DNA of 64,000 nt from Elusimicrobiota bacterium (GTDB lineage: Bacteria > Elusimicrobiota > Elusimicrobia > UBA1565). How positions within the stretch are numbered: the stretch's first letter is position 1; each line of letters starts with the position of its first letter. The translations under genes and the position numbers were made by a program. The stretch is taken from assembly GCA_016218495.1 (NCBI GenBank), contig JACRDU010000009.1, forward strand, positions 62,001 to 126,000. The letters run 5' to 3'. The notes beneath the pieces are model-generated. The model searched no databases, was not told where the DNA came from, and saw only the letters and a program-made list of their open reading frames with translations. Positions 54,914 to 63,927 of this stretch are shown in pieces.

Positions 54914-56584
54914 TCAGGCGTACTTGGGATAGTCCGGCTTGAACTGCTTGGCCTTCACGGCCGCCAGGATGTTCTTGGGCTCGGGCTCGGTGGCCAGCTT
55001 CCTCTTGTAGATGAGCTTCGCCACGGCCGCGGCGACCTTGGCGGAGTCCTCGTTGATGCGCGAGAGCGGCGGCATCAGGCAGCCGCTGGCGAGGTCATCC
55101 TCGCTGACCAGGGCCGCCAGCGCGCGCGCCGCCTCGGAGAACATCTCGTCGGTGATGCGCTTCGCGCCGGTGGCGACGGCGGCCATGCCCACGCCCGGGA
55201 AGATGTAGGCGTTGTTGCACTGCCCCGTCACATGGGTCTTGCCCTCGTAGACGAAGTCGTCGAACGGGCTGCCCGTGGCGAAAAGGGCCTTGCCCTTGGA
55301 CCAGGTGTAGGCCTGCTCGGCCGTGCACTCGGAGTTCGCGGTGGGGTTCGACAGCGCGAAGATGATCGGCCGGGCGTTGAGCCGCGACATCTCCTCGATG
55401 ATCTCCTTGGTGAACTGCTGGGCCTGGCCCGAGGCGCCGATCAGGGCGGTGGGCTTGATGGCGCGCACGGCGTCGGCCAGCTCGCGGATGGGCTTGTGCG
55501 GGTGGGCGTAGGGGACCTTGTGCTCCTGCAGCTCGGTGCGGGTGCTCTCGACCAGGCCCTTCGAGTCCACGAACCAGCACTTCGCCATCGCGTCCTTCTT
55601 GCTCGTACCTTCGGCCGTCATCGCGTTGACCACCAGGTCGGCGATGCCGATGGCGGCCTCGCCGGCCCCGTGGAACAGGATGGTCTCGTCGGAGAGGCGC
55701 CGCTTGAGGATGCGTCCCGCCGAGAGCATCCCGGCCAGGGTGACGGAGGCCGTGCCCTGGATGTCGTCGTTGAAGGTGCAGGCCCTGTCCTGGTACTTCT
55801 TGAGCAGGCGGAACGCGTTGTGGTTGGCGAAGTCCTCGAACTGGAGGAGGGCCTTGGGGAAGACGGCCTGGACGGCCTTCACGAACTCCTCGATCAACGC
55901 GTCGTATTCGGCTCCCTTCACGCGGTTCTCGCGCACGCCCAGATAGAGCGGGTCGTCGAGCAGCTTCTGGTTGTTGGTGCCCACGTCCAGCGTGATGGGC
56001 AGGGTCTGCGACGGCGGCACGCCGCCGCAGGCGGTGTAGAGCGCGAGCTTCCCGACCGGGATGCCCATGCCGTTGGCGCCCAGGTCGCCCAGGCCGAGGA
56101 TGCGCTCGCCGTCGGTGACGACGATGACCCGGATGTCCTTCTCGGGCCAGTTGCGCAAGACCTCCTTCATCATGCCCTTCTCATGGCGGGTGATGAAGAG
56201 GCCGCGCGCGCGGCGGAAGATGTGGGCGTAGAGCTGGCAGCCCTGCCCGACCGTGGGGGTGTAGATGATGGGCATCAGCTCTTGGACGTTCGCCATCACG
56301 ACCTTGTAGTAGAGGTGCTCGTTGCGGTCCATCAGCGAGAGCAGGTCGATGTACTTCTCCAGGGCCGTGGCGCGCTTGCGGATGTTGGTGAGCACGCGCT
56401 GGGCCTGGGTCTCGGGGTCGGAGACCGCCGGCGGCAGGAGGCCGAGGAGGCCCAGCTTGATGCGCTCTTCCCGGGAGAAAGCCGTGCCCTTGTTGAGGAG
56501 GGGGGTGTGGAGAAGGTCGGCGCCCCTCTTGGGGGGAAGGGTCTTGCGGGATGAGTGCTTTCTGCGCAGATTGGCGACGGGCAT
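54914..56584 (-). CDS. NAD-dependent malic enzyme
   Basis: 556 residues. PIIYTPTVGQGCQ, VVTDGERILGLGDLGANGMGIPVGKLALY, FEDFANHNAFRLL, FNDDIQGTASVTLAG and FHGAGEAAIGIADL are the conserved blocks of large-type malic enzymes (MaeA/SfcA), with the metal ligands Glu-Asp and Asp and the NAD loop. It oxidatively decarboxylates malate to pyruvate. It is divergent from secA, and the conserved intergenic element at 56662-56734 lies on its 5' side. Confidence 0.94.
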   Translation of the reverse strand: MPVANLRRKHSSRKTLPPKRGADLLHTPLLNKGTAFSREERIKLGLLGLLPPAVSDPETQAQRVLTNIRKRATALEKYIDLLSLMDRNEHLYYKVVMANVQELMPIIYTPTVGQGCQLYAHIFRRARGLFITRHEKGMMKEVLRNWPEKDIRVIVVTDGERILGLGDLGANGMGIPVGKLALYTACGGVPPSQTLPITLDVGTNNQKLLDDPLYLGVRENRVKGAEYDALIEEFVKAVQAVFPKALLQFEDFANHNAFRLLKKYQDRACTFNDDIQGTASVTLAGMLSAGRILKRRLSDETILFHGAGEAAIGIADLVVNAMTAEGTSKKDAMAKCWFVDSKGLVESTRTELQEHKVPYAHPHKPIRELADAVRAIKPTALIGASGQAQQFTKEIIEEMSRLNARPIIFALSNPTANSECTAEQAYTWSKGKALFATGSPFDDFVYEGKTHVTGQCNNAYIFPGVGMAAVATGAKRITDEMFSEAARALAALVSEDDLASGCLMPPLSRINEDSAKVAAAVAKLIYKRKLATEPEPKNILAAVKAKQFKPDYPKYA

Positions 56585-56661
56585 TGGGCGGCCTCCTTAA
56601 ATAGATGTCCGACGCCTAGAGAGTAGCAACAAAACTGCCGAAACGGGAACCGGAGGGCCTA

Positions 56662-56734
56662 TAAACACGAAACCCGAGGGGTTACCCTCGGGTCGGTCCC
56701 GCTATTTCTGGTTACGGGTTCGAAGCGTTAAATC
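56662..56734 (-). ncRNA. Structured intergenic element, copy A (candidate regulatory RNA)
   Basis: Shares with 63791-63860 the block TAAACACGAAACCCG, a GC hairpin (here CCCGAGGG/CCCTCGGG, 56673-56692), CGGTCC, and a second stem CCCG/CGGG (56698-56701 with 56715-56718) closing a 13-base loop with ATTTCT, then GGTTCGA. In the other copy the second stem is CCTG/CAGG, a compensatory change. Read on the minus strand the first hairpin is followed by TTTCGTGTTTA, like an intrinsic terminator, so an attenuator upstream of the malic enzyme gene is the best guess; strand is not certain. Confidence 0.55.
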
Positions 56735-56857
56735 TTGTGCGACAAGAAAAACTCTAGCAAATCGTCCCGGGTCTGTCAAGCACATCCTTCTAGGCCGTAT
56801 TCCTCCGCCCCTTTGGGACCTATGACCCAACCGCTCGGAGCGCAATCCCGGGACACT

Positions 56858-59800
56858 ATGAAGAAGACCATGCGCCCGTTGCGACTGCTGCTATGCGCCG
56901 CCCTGCTGCCTTGGGCCGAGGTCTGCCGCGCCGGCGCCTTCGTGGCGAAGCCCGCCCCGGTCGCTCACCGGTTCTCCTCGGGCCTGGCGCTGCCCATCTC
57001 CGCCCCGACGCCTTCCCTCGCCCTTCCCTCGCTCCCGGCCCCGCTGGCGGCTCCTTCTCTCAGCCCCGCCATCCCGGTCCCGGCCGTTCCGACGGCGCGC
57101 GCCGCGGCCGCCGCGCAGGCCGTCGCGGCCCCCTCGGCGGCTCCGGCGAAGGCGGCCTTGGCGTCCTTGACCGCCCTTTCCGAACAGAGCCGCCCTTCCG
57201 GCGACGGCCGGGCCGCGTCGCCGGCCTCGATGGGAAGGATGTTCTTCGACCGCGCCGCCAAGCCTGCCAACGCCGTCGCCGCGCCGGGCGCTTCCTTCGG
57301 CTTCTCCTCGGCGCTGGTCTCCCTGTTCGGCTCCTACAACTCTCGGACCCTGAAGGCCTTCCAGCCCCTGGTCGACCGCAGCAGCGCGCTGGAAGCCCCC
57401 ACGCAGGCCCTGAGCGACGCGGCCCTGCGCTCCAAGACCGCCGAGTTCCGCGCCCGTTTGGCCAAGGGCGAGAGCCTCGACGACATCCTGCCCGAGGCGT
57501 TCGCCACGGTCCGCGAGGCCGCCGGCCGGGTCCTCAAGCAGCGCCACCGCGACGTGCAGACCATGGCGGCCGTGGCGATGCACAAGGGCATGATCGCCGA
57601 GATGGCCACCGGGGAGGGGAAGACCCTGGCCGCCACCATGGCGGTCTACCTCAACGCCCTCAAGGGCGACGGGGTCCATGTCTTCACCGTGAACGACTAC
57701 CTGGCCAAGCGCGACAGCCAATGGATGGGCTCGGTCTACCGCTTCCTCGGGCTCAGCGTGGGGCTGGTGCAGAACGGCATGCTCCCGGCCGCGCGCCGCG
57801 AGGCCTACGCCGCCGACATCACATACGGCACGGCGACCGAGTTCGGCTTCGACTATCTGCGCGACAACCTGGCCAAGACCCCCGGGGAGCTCGTGCAGCG
57901 GGGGCATGCCTTCGCCGTCGTCGACGAGGTCGACTCCATCCTCATCGACCAGGCCCGCACGCCCCTCATCATCTCGGGCGCCGCCGACGAGGACCTCTCG
58001 CCCTACGCCCGGGCGGACGCCGTGGCCCGGGGACTCAAGGTGAAGGTGCTCTCGGCCCGGGAGAAGCGCAGCGCCGAGGCGCGCGAGGCCGACCCCGGCG
58101 ACGGCTACGACGCCGTGGTGGATGAGAAGGACCACACGGCCTGGCTGACGGATTCCGGCTTCGACAAGGCCGCCGCCGCTCTGGGCGTACCCGACATCTA
58201 CACGGGGGAGAACGCCGCCTGGATGCATTACATGAACCAGGCCCTCAAAGCGCAGAACCTCTACGCCCGGGACGCGCAGTACATCGTCAAGGACGGGGAA
58301 GTCCTCATCGTCGACGAGTTCACCGGCCGCATCATGGAGGGGCGCCGCTGGTCGGACGGCCTGCACCAGGCCGTGGAGGCGAAGGAGGCCGTGGAGGTCA
58401 AGCAGGAGAACCGCACCCTGGCCACCGTCACCCTGCAGAACTTCATCCTGCTCTACGCCAAACGCGCCGGGATGACCGGCACGGCCGCCACCTCGGCCGC
58501 CGAGTTCGGGAAGATCTACAAGCTCGACGTGCTGAGCATCCCGACCCACGCGCCCCTCATCCGGGAAGACCTGCCCGACATCGTCTACCGGACCGAGGCG
58601 GAGAAGGAAGCCGCCGTGGTGGCCGAGATCGCCCGGCTGCATGCGGCCGGGCGTCCCGTCCTGGTCGGCACCGTCTCGCCGGACAAGTCCGAGCGCCTCG
58701 CCGAGCTCTTGGGCGGCCTGGGCATCCCGCACGCCGTGCTCAACGCCAAGCACAACGAGGAGGAGGCCGAAATCGTCGCTTCGGCCGGGCGGCACAAGGC
58801 CGTCACCATCGCCACCAACATGGCCGGGCGCGGCACCGACATCATCCTGGGCGGCAGCCCCCACCAGATAGCCCGGCGGATGTACGACGAGGGGCGGGTC
58901 CCCGCCGAGGTCCCGGCCGGGCGCCTGGGCCCCGCGCGGGCGGAGACGGCCGAGTTGGTCCGCTATGGGCGCCTGGGCGCCGAGGTGGACGCCGAGGCCT
59001 ATGCCCTGTGCCTGGCGGCGGCGCGGGCCGTAACCGACGAGGAACGCCGCCTGGTCCTGGCCGCGGGAGGCCTGGCCGTCATCGGCACGGAGCGCCACGA
59101 ATCGCGCCGCATCGACGACCAGCTCCGGGGCCGCGCCGGACGCCAGGGCGACCCCGGCTCCTCGCGCTTCTTCTTGTCCCTCCAGGACAGGCTGATGCGC
59201 ATGTTCGGGGCCGACAACATCCTGCGCCTGCTCGACGCCATGGGCTGGCCGCAAGGGGAGGCCATCGAGAGCCGGATGGTGGAACGCGGCGTCGAATCGG
59301 CTCAAGGGAAGGTCGAGGGACGCGACTTCGAAATCCGCGAGAATGTCCTCAAATACGACGATGTGGTCGACCACCAGCGGCGCAGCATCTACGCCCGGCG
59401 CCGCTCGCTGCTGGACGGCTCCGGTTCCAGGGACCCCGGGCGGGGGGACTCCTACAAGGAGGTCTGGCTGGACGCTCCCGGCGGCACGCGCGAGGTCGTC
59501 TTGTCCATGGCCGAGGAGACGGCGCGCGCGGCGGCCAAGGCCTATTCGGACGACCGGCGCCGCCCGGAGGCCTTCGCGGCCCTGGAGAAGACCCTGGCAG
59601 AGCGTTTCCACATCGCCCCGAACTTCTCGGCACAGGAGGCCTACACCCTAAAGGCCTCGGCGTTGGAGGCCATCCTCGTCTCGCAGGTCCGGGCCGCCTA
59701 CGAAGAGGCTGAGCGCGCCTTCGGCGCGGAGCGCCTGCGCGCCTTCGAGCGCCGGCTCCTGGTGGACGCCATCGACGAGCACTGGCGCGAGCAGGTGCTG

Positions 59801-60064
59801 GCCCTCGAGGACTTGAAGCAGGCCGTGAACCTGCGGGTCTATGCTCAGCTCGACCCCTTCGTCGAGTACAAGAAGGATTCCTACGCCATGTTCGCCGAGA
59901 TGCTCGCCCGCATCCGGGAGCAGGCCGTGGCGGGGGCCTTCGCGCTCAGGCCCGGCGCCTTGTCCGGAGAGGCCGGCCCCGTCGAGGACGCGCGCTCGGT
60001 GGCCCTGGGCAAGGCCCTTCTCGAGCTGCGCTTCGAAGACCTCTACCCCGCCGCGCAGAAATGA
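56858..60064 (+). CDS. secA: SecA-type translocation ATPase with signal peptide and Ala/Pro-rich leader
   Basis: 1068 residues from ATG 56858. SecA proper begins near residue 147 (SLFGSYNSRTLKAF): Walker A MATGEGKTLAATM, VDEVDSILIDQARTPLIISG, the cross-linking and scaffold regions, MAGRGTDIILGG, RRIDDQLRGRAGRQGDPGSSRFFLSLQD and LKYDDVVDHQR are intact. The zinc-binding C-terminus is missing. The first 146 residues form a signal-like helix (LRLLLCAALLPWAEVCRAG) and an Ala/Pro/Ser-rich stretch, strange for a cytosolic motor. It may be a second SecA for special substrates or a membrane-tethered form. Its stop overlaps the rsmH start. Confidence 0.9.
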   Translation: MKKTMRPLRLLLCAALLPWAEVCRAGAFVAKPAPVAHRFSSGLALPISAPTPSLALPSLPAPLAAPSLSPAIPVPAVPTARAAAAAQAVAAPSAAPAKAALASLTALSEQSRPSGDGRAASPASMGRMFFDRAAKPANAVAAPGASFGFSSALVSLFGSYNSRTLKAFQPLVDRSSALEAPTQALSDAALRSKTAEFRARLAKGESLDDILPEAFATVREAAGRVLKQRHRDVQTMAAVAMHKGMIAEMATGEGKTLAATMAVYLNALKGDGVHVFTVNDYLAKRDSQWMGSVYRFLGLSVGLVQNGMLPAARREAYAADITYGTATEFGFDYLRDNLAKTPGELVQRGHAFAVVDEVDSILIDQARTPLIISGAADEDLSPYARADAVARGLKVKVLSAREKRSAEAREADPGDGYDAVVDEKDHTAWLTDSGFDKAAAALGVPDIYTGENAAWMHYMNQALKAQNLYARDAQYIVKDGEVLIVDEFTGRIMEGRRWSDGLHQAVEAKEAVEVKQENRTLATVTLQNFILLYAKRAGMTGTAATSAAEFGKIYKLDVLSIPTHAPLIREDLPDIVYRTEAEKEAAVVAEIARLHAAGRPVLVGTVSPDKSERLAELLGGLGIPHAVLNAKHNEEEAEIVASAGRHKAVTIATNMAGRGTDIILGGSPHQIARRMYDEGRVPAEVPAGRLGPARAETAELVRYGRLGAEVDAEAYALCLAAARAVTDEERRLVLAAGGLAVIGTERHESRRIDDQLRGRAGRQGDPGSSRFFLSLQDRLMRMFGADNILRLLDAMGWPQGEAIESRMVERGVESAQGKVEGRDFEIRENVLKYDDVVDHQRRSIYARRRSLLDGSGSRDPGRGDSYKEVWLDAPGGTREVVLSMAEETARAAAKAYSDDRRRPEAFAALEKTLAERFHIAPNFSAQEAYTLKASALEAILVSQVRAAYEEAERAFGAERLRAFERRLLVDAIDEHWREQVLALEDLKQAVNLRVYAQLDPFVEYKKDSYAMFAEMLARIREQAVAGAFALRPGALSGEAGPVEDARSVALGKALLELRFEDLYPAAQK

Positions 60065-61089
60065 CGGAGGAGGCCCCCGTCCCGCACCGTCGGCGCAAGC
60101 GCTACGCCGGCACCCATCCCCGGCGCTTCGACGAGAAGTATAAGGAGCTCGGGGCCGACCCCGAGGCCGTGGCCAAGGCCAAGGCGCGCGGCTCCACGCC
60201 CGCCGGGACGCACATCCCCATCATGCTGCCCGAGGTGCTCGAGGCGCTGGGGCCGCTCGAGGGGGCGGTGGCGCTCGACTGCACCTTGGGTTGGGGCGGC
60301 CATGCCGAGGCCCTGGCCGGGCGCGGGGCCTCCGTCATCGGGCTGGACCGCGACGCGTCCGAATTGCAGCGCACGGGCGCCCGCTTGAAAGCGGCCGCCG
60401 TCGAGGTCCGGACCTTCCACGCCAATTATGCCGGAGCGGCCAAGGTCCTGCGCGAATGCGGCTTGGACGGGGTGGACGCCCTGCTGGCCGACCTGGGCGT
60501 CTCGTCGATGCAGCTGGACCGCCCGGAGCGCGGGATGTCGTTTAAAGCCGACGGGCCGCTCGACATGCGCATGGACGCTTCCCGCGGGGACACGGCCGCG
60601 CAGTGGCTGCGCAAGGCGGATGAATCAGAGATCGCCGAGGCCCTGGCCCGCTACGGCGACGAGCCCGACGCCGCGGCCATCGCCGCCGCCATCAAGGCGC
60701 GGCCGCCGAAGACGACCTGGGGCCTGGTGGAGGCGGTGCGCTCGGCCAAGGCGCTGGCGGCCGGCAGCCTCAAGAAGAAGACCGCCTTCTCGTCGCATCC
60801 CGCGGCGCGGACCTTCCAGGCCCTGCGCATCGCCGTCAACGGCGAGCTTCAGGCGTTGGGCCAGCTCCTGCGCGACCTGCCCTGGTTGATGCGGCCGGGG
60901 GGCAGGGTCGCCCTGCTGACCTTCCACTCCGGCGAGGAAAGCCTGGTCCGCCAGTCCTTGGGCGAGCAGGCCGCGCTCGGCCTTTGGACCGAGGCTCCGG
61001 CGCAGCCGCGCAAAGCCTCGGGCGCCGAGGTCCGGGAGAACCCGCGGGCGCGCTCGGCGCGGCTCTGGCGCGTGGTGCGGGCGGCCTGA
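60061..61089 (+). CDS. rsmH: 16S rRNA m4C1402 methyltransferase
   Basis: 342 residues. TPAGTHIPIMLPEVLEAL (the HxPVM-type motif), CTLGWGGHAEALA (SAM loop), LLADLGVSSMQLDRPERGMSF, DMRMD and the late FQALRIAVNGELQAL and TFHSGEESLVR are the conserved RsmH blocks. The product N4-methylates C1402 in the ribosomal P site. RsmH normally leads the cell-division (dcw) cluster; here it is coupled to secA by an ATGA overlap and no mraZ, ftsL or mur gene follows. The N-terminal 45 residues are an extra basic extension. Confidence 0.92.
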   Translation: MTEEAPVPHRRRKRYAGTHPRRFDEKYKELGADPEAVAKAKARGSTPAGTHIPIMLPEVLEALGPLEGAVALDCTLGWGGHAEALAGRGASVIGLDRDASELQRTGARLKAAAVEVRTFHANYAGAAKVLRECGLDGVDALLADLGVSSMQLDRPERGMSFKADGPLDMRMDASRGDTAAQWLRKADESEIAEALARYGDEPDAAAIAAAIKARPPKTTWGLVEAVRSAKALAAGSLKKKTAFSSHPAARTFQALRIAVNGELQALGQLLRDLPWLMRPGGRVALLTFHSGEESLVRQSLGEQAALGLWTEAPAQPRKASGAEVRENPRARSARLWRVVRAA

Positions 61090-61091
61090 GC

Positions 61092-62318
61092 CTAGAAATC
61101 CGGAGTGGCCGCCGTTACCGGCAGCGCGTGGCGGTGCCCCATCAGCGCCTCGAGCCGCCACACGGCCAGCGGGACGCCAAGCCCGAGCAGGGCGGCGGTC
61201 AGGGCCAGCGCGGGCATCCCGACGAGCATCCCCGACGGGCCGACGGTTAGGAAAGCCGCCGAGGCGAAGGCCGCCGCGGCGCTGGCGCCATGGGCGAAGG
61301 CGTTCTGGGCGGAGAGGAAGCGCGCCCGCGCCGAGGGCGGGGGGACGCGGCTGGCCAGCGCGTTGACGGCCACCCAGCGCGCGGCGTTGCAGCCCATGAA
61401 GGCCCCGAAGAAGACGACGGGGGGCAGCAGGGGCGGCTGCACGAGGACTCCGAGGGCCAAGGTGCCGGAGACGAGGACGGTGGCCGCCAACGCCGGCCAC
61501 AGCGCCCGGGAGCGGTCGGTCCACACCCCGGCCAGGCGCATCGTGGCGAGGCTGGCCAGGCCGCCGAAGCAGTAGAGCAGGCCGAGGTGTTCGCGAGGGA
61601 AGCCCATGTTGAACTGGAGATAGGCGGGGAGGTTCGGAACCAGCAGGAAGTTCCCGAGGATGGCGCAGCCGAAGGCCGCGAAGGTATAGCCCATGCGGGC
61701 GTCGGGGGAGAGGGGGGCGCCGGCCTCCTCCCGGTCGAGGTGGGCGCGCAGCACCGGGAGGCTCAGCCGCGCGCCAGCCGCCAAGGCCAGAGCGAGCAGG
61801 CCCACCACCACGAACGGCGCGCGCCAGCCGCCGCGGCGGGCCAGCTCGAGGCCGGCCGGGACGCCGACGATAGAGGCCAGCGAGAAACCGGATGCCACCA
61901 CGGCCGTGGCGCGGCCGCGGCGGCCCTCGGGGACGAGGTCGGCGACGATGGAGAAGCAGATGGTGCCGGCGATGCCGCCGAAAGAGCCTGCGGCTAGGCG
62001 AGCCGCGACCAGGCTGGCCGCCCCGGTGGCCAGCGCCCCGCTCATCGTGGCCAGCCCCAGGCCGCAGACCGAGACGATGAGCGCCCGGCGGCGTTCCCAG
62101 CGGTCGAGCAGCAGCGAGCCCAGGACGCCGACGACGGTGGCCGCGGCGGTGTAGGAGCCTCCGACGATGCCCAGCCGGGACATCGGGATGCCCAGCGCGG
62201 CGGCGAAGTCGGGCCCCATCGGCATGACCATCATGAAGTCGAGCAGGTTGACGAAGTGGACGGCCGCCAGGATGAAGAGCACGGCCCTCTCGGAACGGGG
62301 GAGCCTGGCGCTGCTCAT
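61092..62318 (-). CDS. MFS transporter
   Basis: 408 residues with about twelve hydrophobic segments. The loop between helices 2 and 3 has DRWERRRALI, a version of the family motif DRxGRR, and the layout matches drug:H+ antiporter-like MFS proteins such as the arabinose-efflux group. Substrate unknown. It converges with rsmH and lies 7 bases downstream of the DEAD-box helicase gene on the same strand, so it may be co-transcribed with it. Confidence 0.88.
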   Translation of the reverse strand: MSSARLPRSERAVLFILAAVHFVNLLDFMMVMPMGPDFAAALGIPMSRLGIVGGSYTAAATVVGVLGSLLLDRWERRRALIVSVCGLGLATMSGALATGAASLVAARLAAGSFGGIAGTICFSIVADLVPEGRRGRATAVVASGFSLASIVGVPAGLELARRGGWRAPFVVVGLLALALAAGARLSLPVLRAHLDREEAGAPLSPDARMGYTFAAFGCAILGNFLLVPNLPAYLQFNMGFPREHLGLLYCFGGLASLATMRLAGVWTDRSRALWPALAATVLVSGTLALGVLVQPPLLPPVVFFGAFMGCNAARWVAVNALASRVPPPSARARFLSAQNAFAHGASAAAAFASAAFLTVGPSGMLVGMPALALTAALLGLGVPLAVWRLEALMGHRHALPVTAATPDF

Positions 62319-62325
62319 CGGCGGA

Positions 62326-63771
62326 TCAGTGGCCGGCCTTCCGGTGCGGATGCGCGGGTTTGTGGGGGTGTGCGGGTATCGCGCGATGCCCCGCGGTCGC
62401 GTGCGGTGCCGGCCGGCGGTTCTGCGTGAGGGGCCGTTCGTAGTGCGGCCGCATGAGGGGGGTCTCTGCCTGATGTTGCTCGAAGACCTCGGGGAGCAGG
62501 ACCATGAGGAAGCGGCCGATGACCTCGCCCAAGGTCATGTCCCCGGCCACGCGCTCCCAGTCCGCGCCGAGCATGTCGACGGCGCGCTGGTAGTCCTTCT
62601 GCGCCTCGAAGCGTGAGAGGACCTTCGCCACCTTCTTGGCGGCCACCTCGCGCCGGCCGGGGATCTTGCCTTCGGTGAGGCGGACCTTGGTCAGGTATTC
62701 GACGCGGTTGACCAGGCCCCGCGTGGCGGGGGTGACCAGGCTGATGGCGATGCCCGCCTTGCCGCTGCGCGCCGTGCGGCCGATGCGATGGACGTAGAGC
62801 TCGAGCTCGCGCGGGAGGGAGTAGTTGATCACATGGGTCAGGTCCTTGACGTCGAGGCCGCGCGAAGCGACGTCGGTGCAGACCGGCAGGCGCGTCTTCT
62901 TGTCGCGGAAGGCCCGCATCGTGCGCTCACGCTCGTCTTGCGTCTTGTCGCCGTGCAGGGAATCGACCTTGTACCCCTTTGAAGACAGGTGCTGGGCCAG
63001 GTCCACGACCAGCGCCTTGGTCTGGCAGAAGACCAGGCCGTAGAAGTCGTCGGCGAGCTCCAGGATGTTGCAGAGGACCCCGGGTTTCTCCGACTCGCGG
63101 ACGTTGTAATAGAGCTGCTCGACGGTGGCGGACAGCATCTCGGTCTTGTTGACCTGGGCCGTCTTGGGATGGCGCAGGTAGGCGTCGGCCACGCGGCGCA
63201 CCTGGGCGCTCATCGTGGCGGAGAACAGCCAGATGCTGCAGTGCTCTCGGGGGGTGGCGCCCAGGATCTTCTCCAGGTCCTCCTTGAACCCCATGGAGAT
63301 CATCTCGTCGGCTTCGTCGAGGACGACGACCTTCGCGTCCTTCAGGCGCAGCGACCTGCGCCCGATGTGGTCGATGACGCGGCCGGGGGTGCCAACTACG
63401 ATGTGCGCCCCGCGCTTGAGCCCGTCGAGCTGCTCCTTGTAGCCCGTGCCGCCGTATATGGGCAGCGCTTTGATGCCCATGTGCTTGCCGAGCAGGTTCA
63501 GCTGTCCGGAGACCTGGAGCGCCAGCTCCCGCGTCGGGCAAAGGACGATGGCCTGGACGCCCTTGTCGGCCGGGTCGAGCTTCTGCAGCAGGGGAATCCC
63601 GAAGGCGGCCGTCTTGCCGGTGCCGGTGGCCGCCAGGCCGATGAAGTCCACGGGACCGGCCAGGAGCAGAGGCAGGGCGGCCTGCTGGATGGGGGTGGGC
63701 GTCGTCAGGCCCTGTTCGGCCAGGGCGCGGGAGAGGGGTTCGGAGAGCTTGTAGTCGGCGAAGGTCTTCAA
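62326..63771 (-). CDS. DEAD-box ATP-dependent RNA helicase
   Basis: 481 residues from TTG 63771 (GGAGG upstream). Q motif FADYKLSEPLSRALAEQGLTTPTPIQ, Walker A AATGTGKTAAF, PTRELALQ, TPGRVID, VLDEADEM, SATMS, then the second domain with the conserved ARG.D and HRIGRTAR (here ASRGLDVKDL and HRIGRTARSGKAG). The C-terminus is rich in His, Pro and Arg and probably binds RNA. It resembles RhlE/CsdA enzymes of cold shock and ribosome assembly. The conserved element at 63791-63860 lies in its 5' region. Confidence 0.93.
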   Translation of the reverse strand: MKTFADYKLSEPLSRALAEQGLTTPTPIQQAALPLLLAGPVDFIGLAATGTGKTAAFGIPLLQKLDPADKGVQAIVLCPTRELALQVSGQLNLLGKHMGIKALPIYGGTGYKEQLDGLKRGAHIVVGTPGRVIDHIGRRSLRLKDAKVVVLDEADEMISMGFKEDLEKILGATPREHCSIWLFSATMSAQVRRVADAYLRHPKTAQVNKTEMLSATVEQLYYNVRESEKPGVLCNILELADDFYGLVFCQTKALVVDLAQHLSSKGYKVDSLHGDKTQDERERTMRAFRDKKTRLPVCTDVASRGLDVKDLTHVINYSLPRELELYVHRIGRTARSGKAGIAISLVTPATRGLVNRVEYLTKVRLTEGKIPGRREVAAKKVAKVLSRFEAQKDYQRAVDMLGADWERVAGDMTLGEVIGRFLMVLLPEVFEQHQAETPLMRPHYERPLTQNRRPAPHATAGHRAIPAHPHKPAHPHRKAGH

Positions 63772-63790
63772 GGCGGGGGAATCCTCCCTT

Positions 63791-63860
63791 TAAACACGAA
63801 ACCCGCCTTTCGGCGGGCCGGTCCTGACATTTCTTGTCTCAGGTTCGAGAACGTCGAATC
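63791..63860 (-). ncRNA. Structured intergenic element, copy B (candidate regulatory RNA)
   Basis: Same layout as 56662-56734: TAAACACGAAACCCG, first hairpin CCCGCC/GGCGGG (63802-63817), CGGTCC, second stem CCTG/CAGG (63823-63826 with 63840-63843) with a 13-base loop and ATTTCT, then GGTTCGA. On the minus strand the first hairpin is followed by TTTCGTGTTTA and lies only 20 bases before the helicase start, which suits an attenuator. Confidence 0.55.
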
Positions 63861-63927
63861 GGGTACATCGACTGGTTACAGTATATCAAATATAATCTGA
63901 CGGTAGCGGGCCGCAACGGGGGAGTGT

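Noticed and set aside
56662-56734. tRNA or tmRNA fragment because of the GGTTCGA T-loop-like sequence
   Set aside because: No acceptor, D or anticodon arms can be folded, and the second copy at 63791-63860 conserves other stems instead.
56891-59611. 906-codon open frame antisense to secA
   Set aside because: Shadow of secA codon bias; no start context, no domains.
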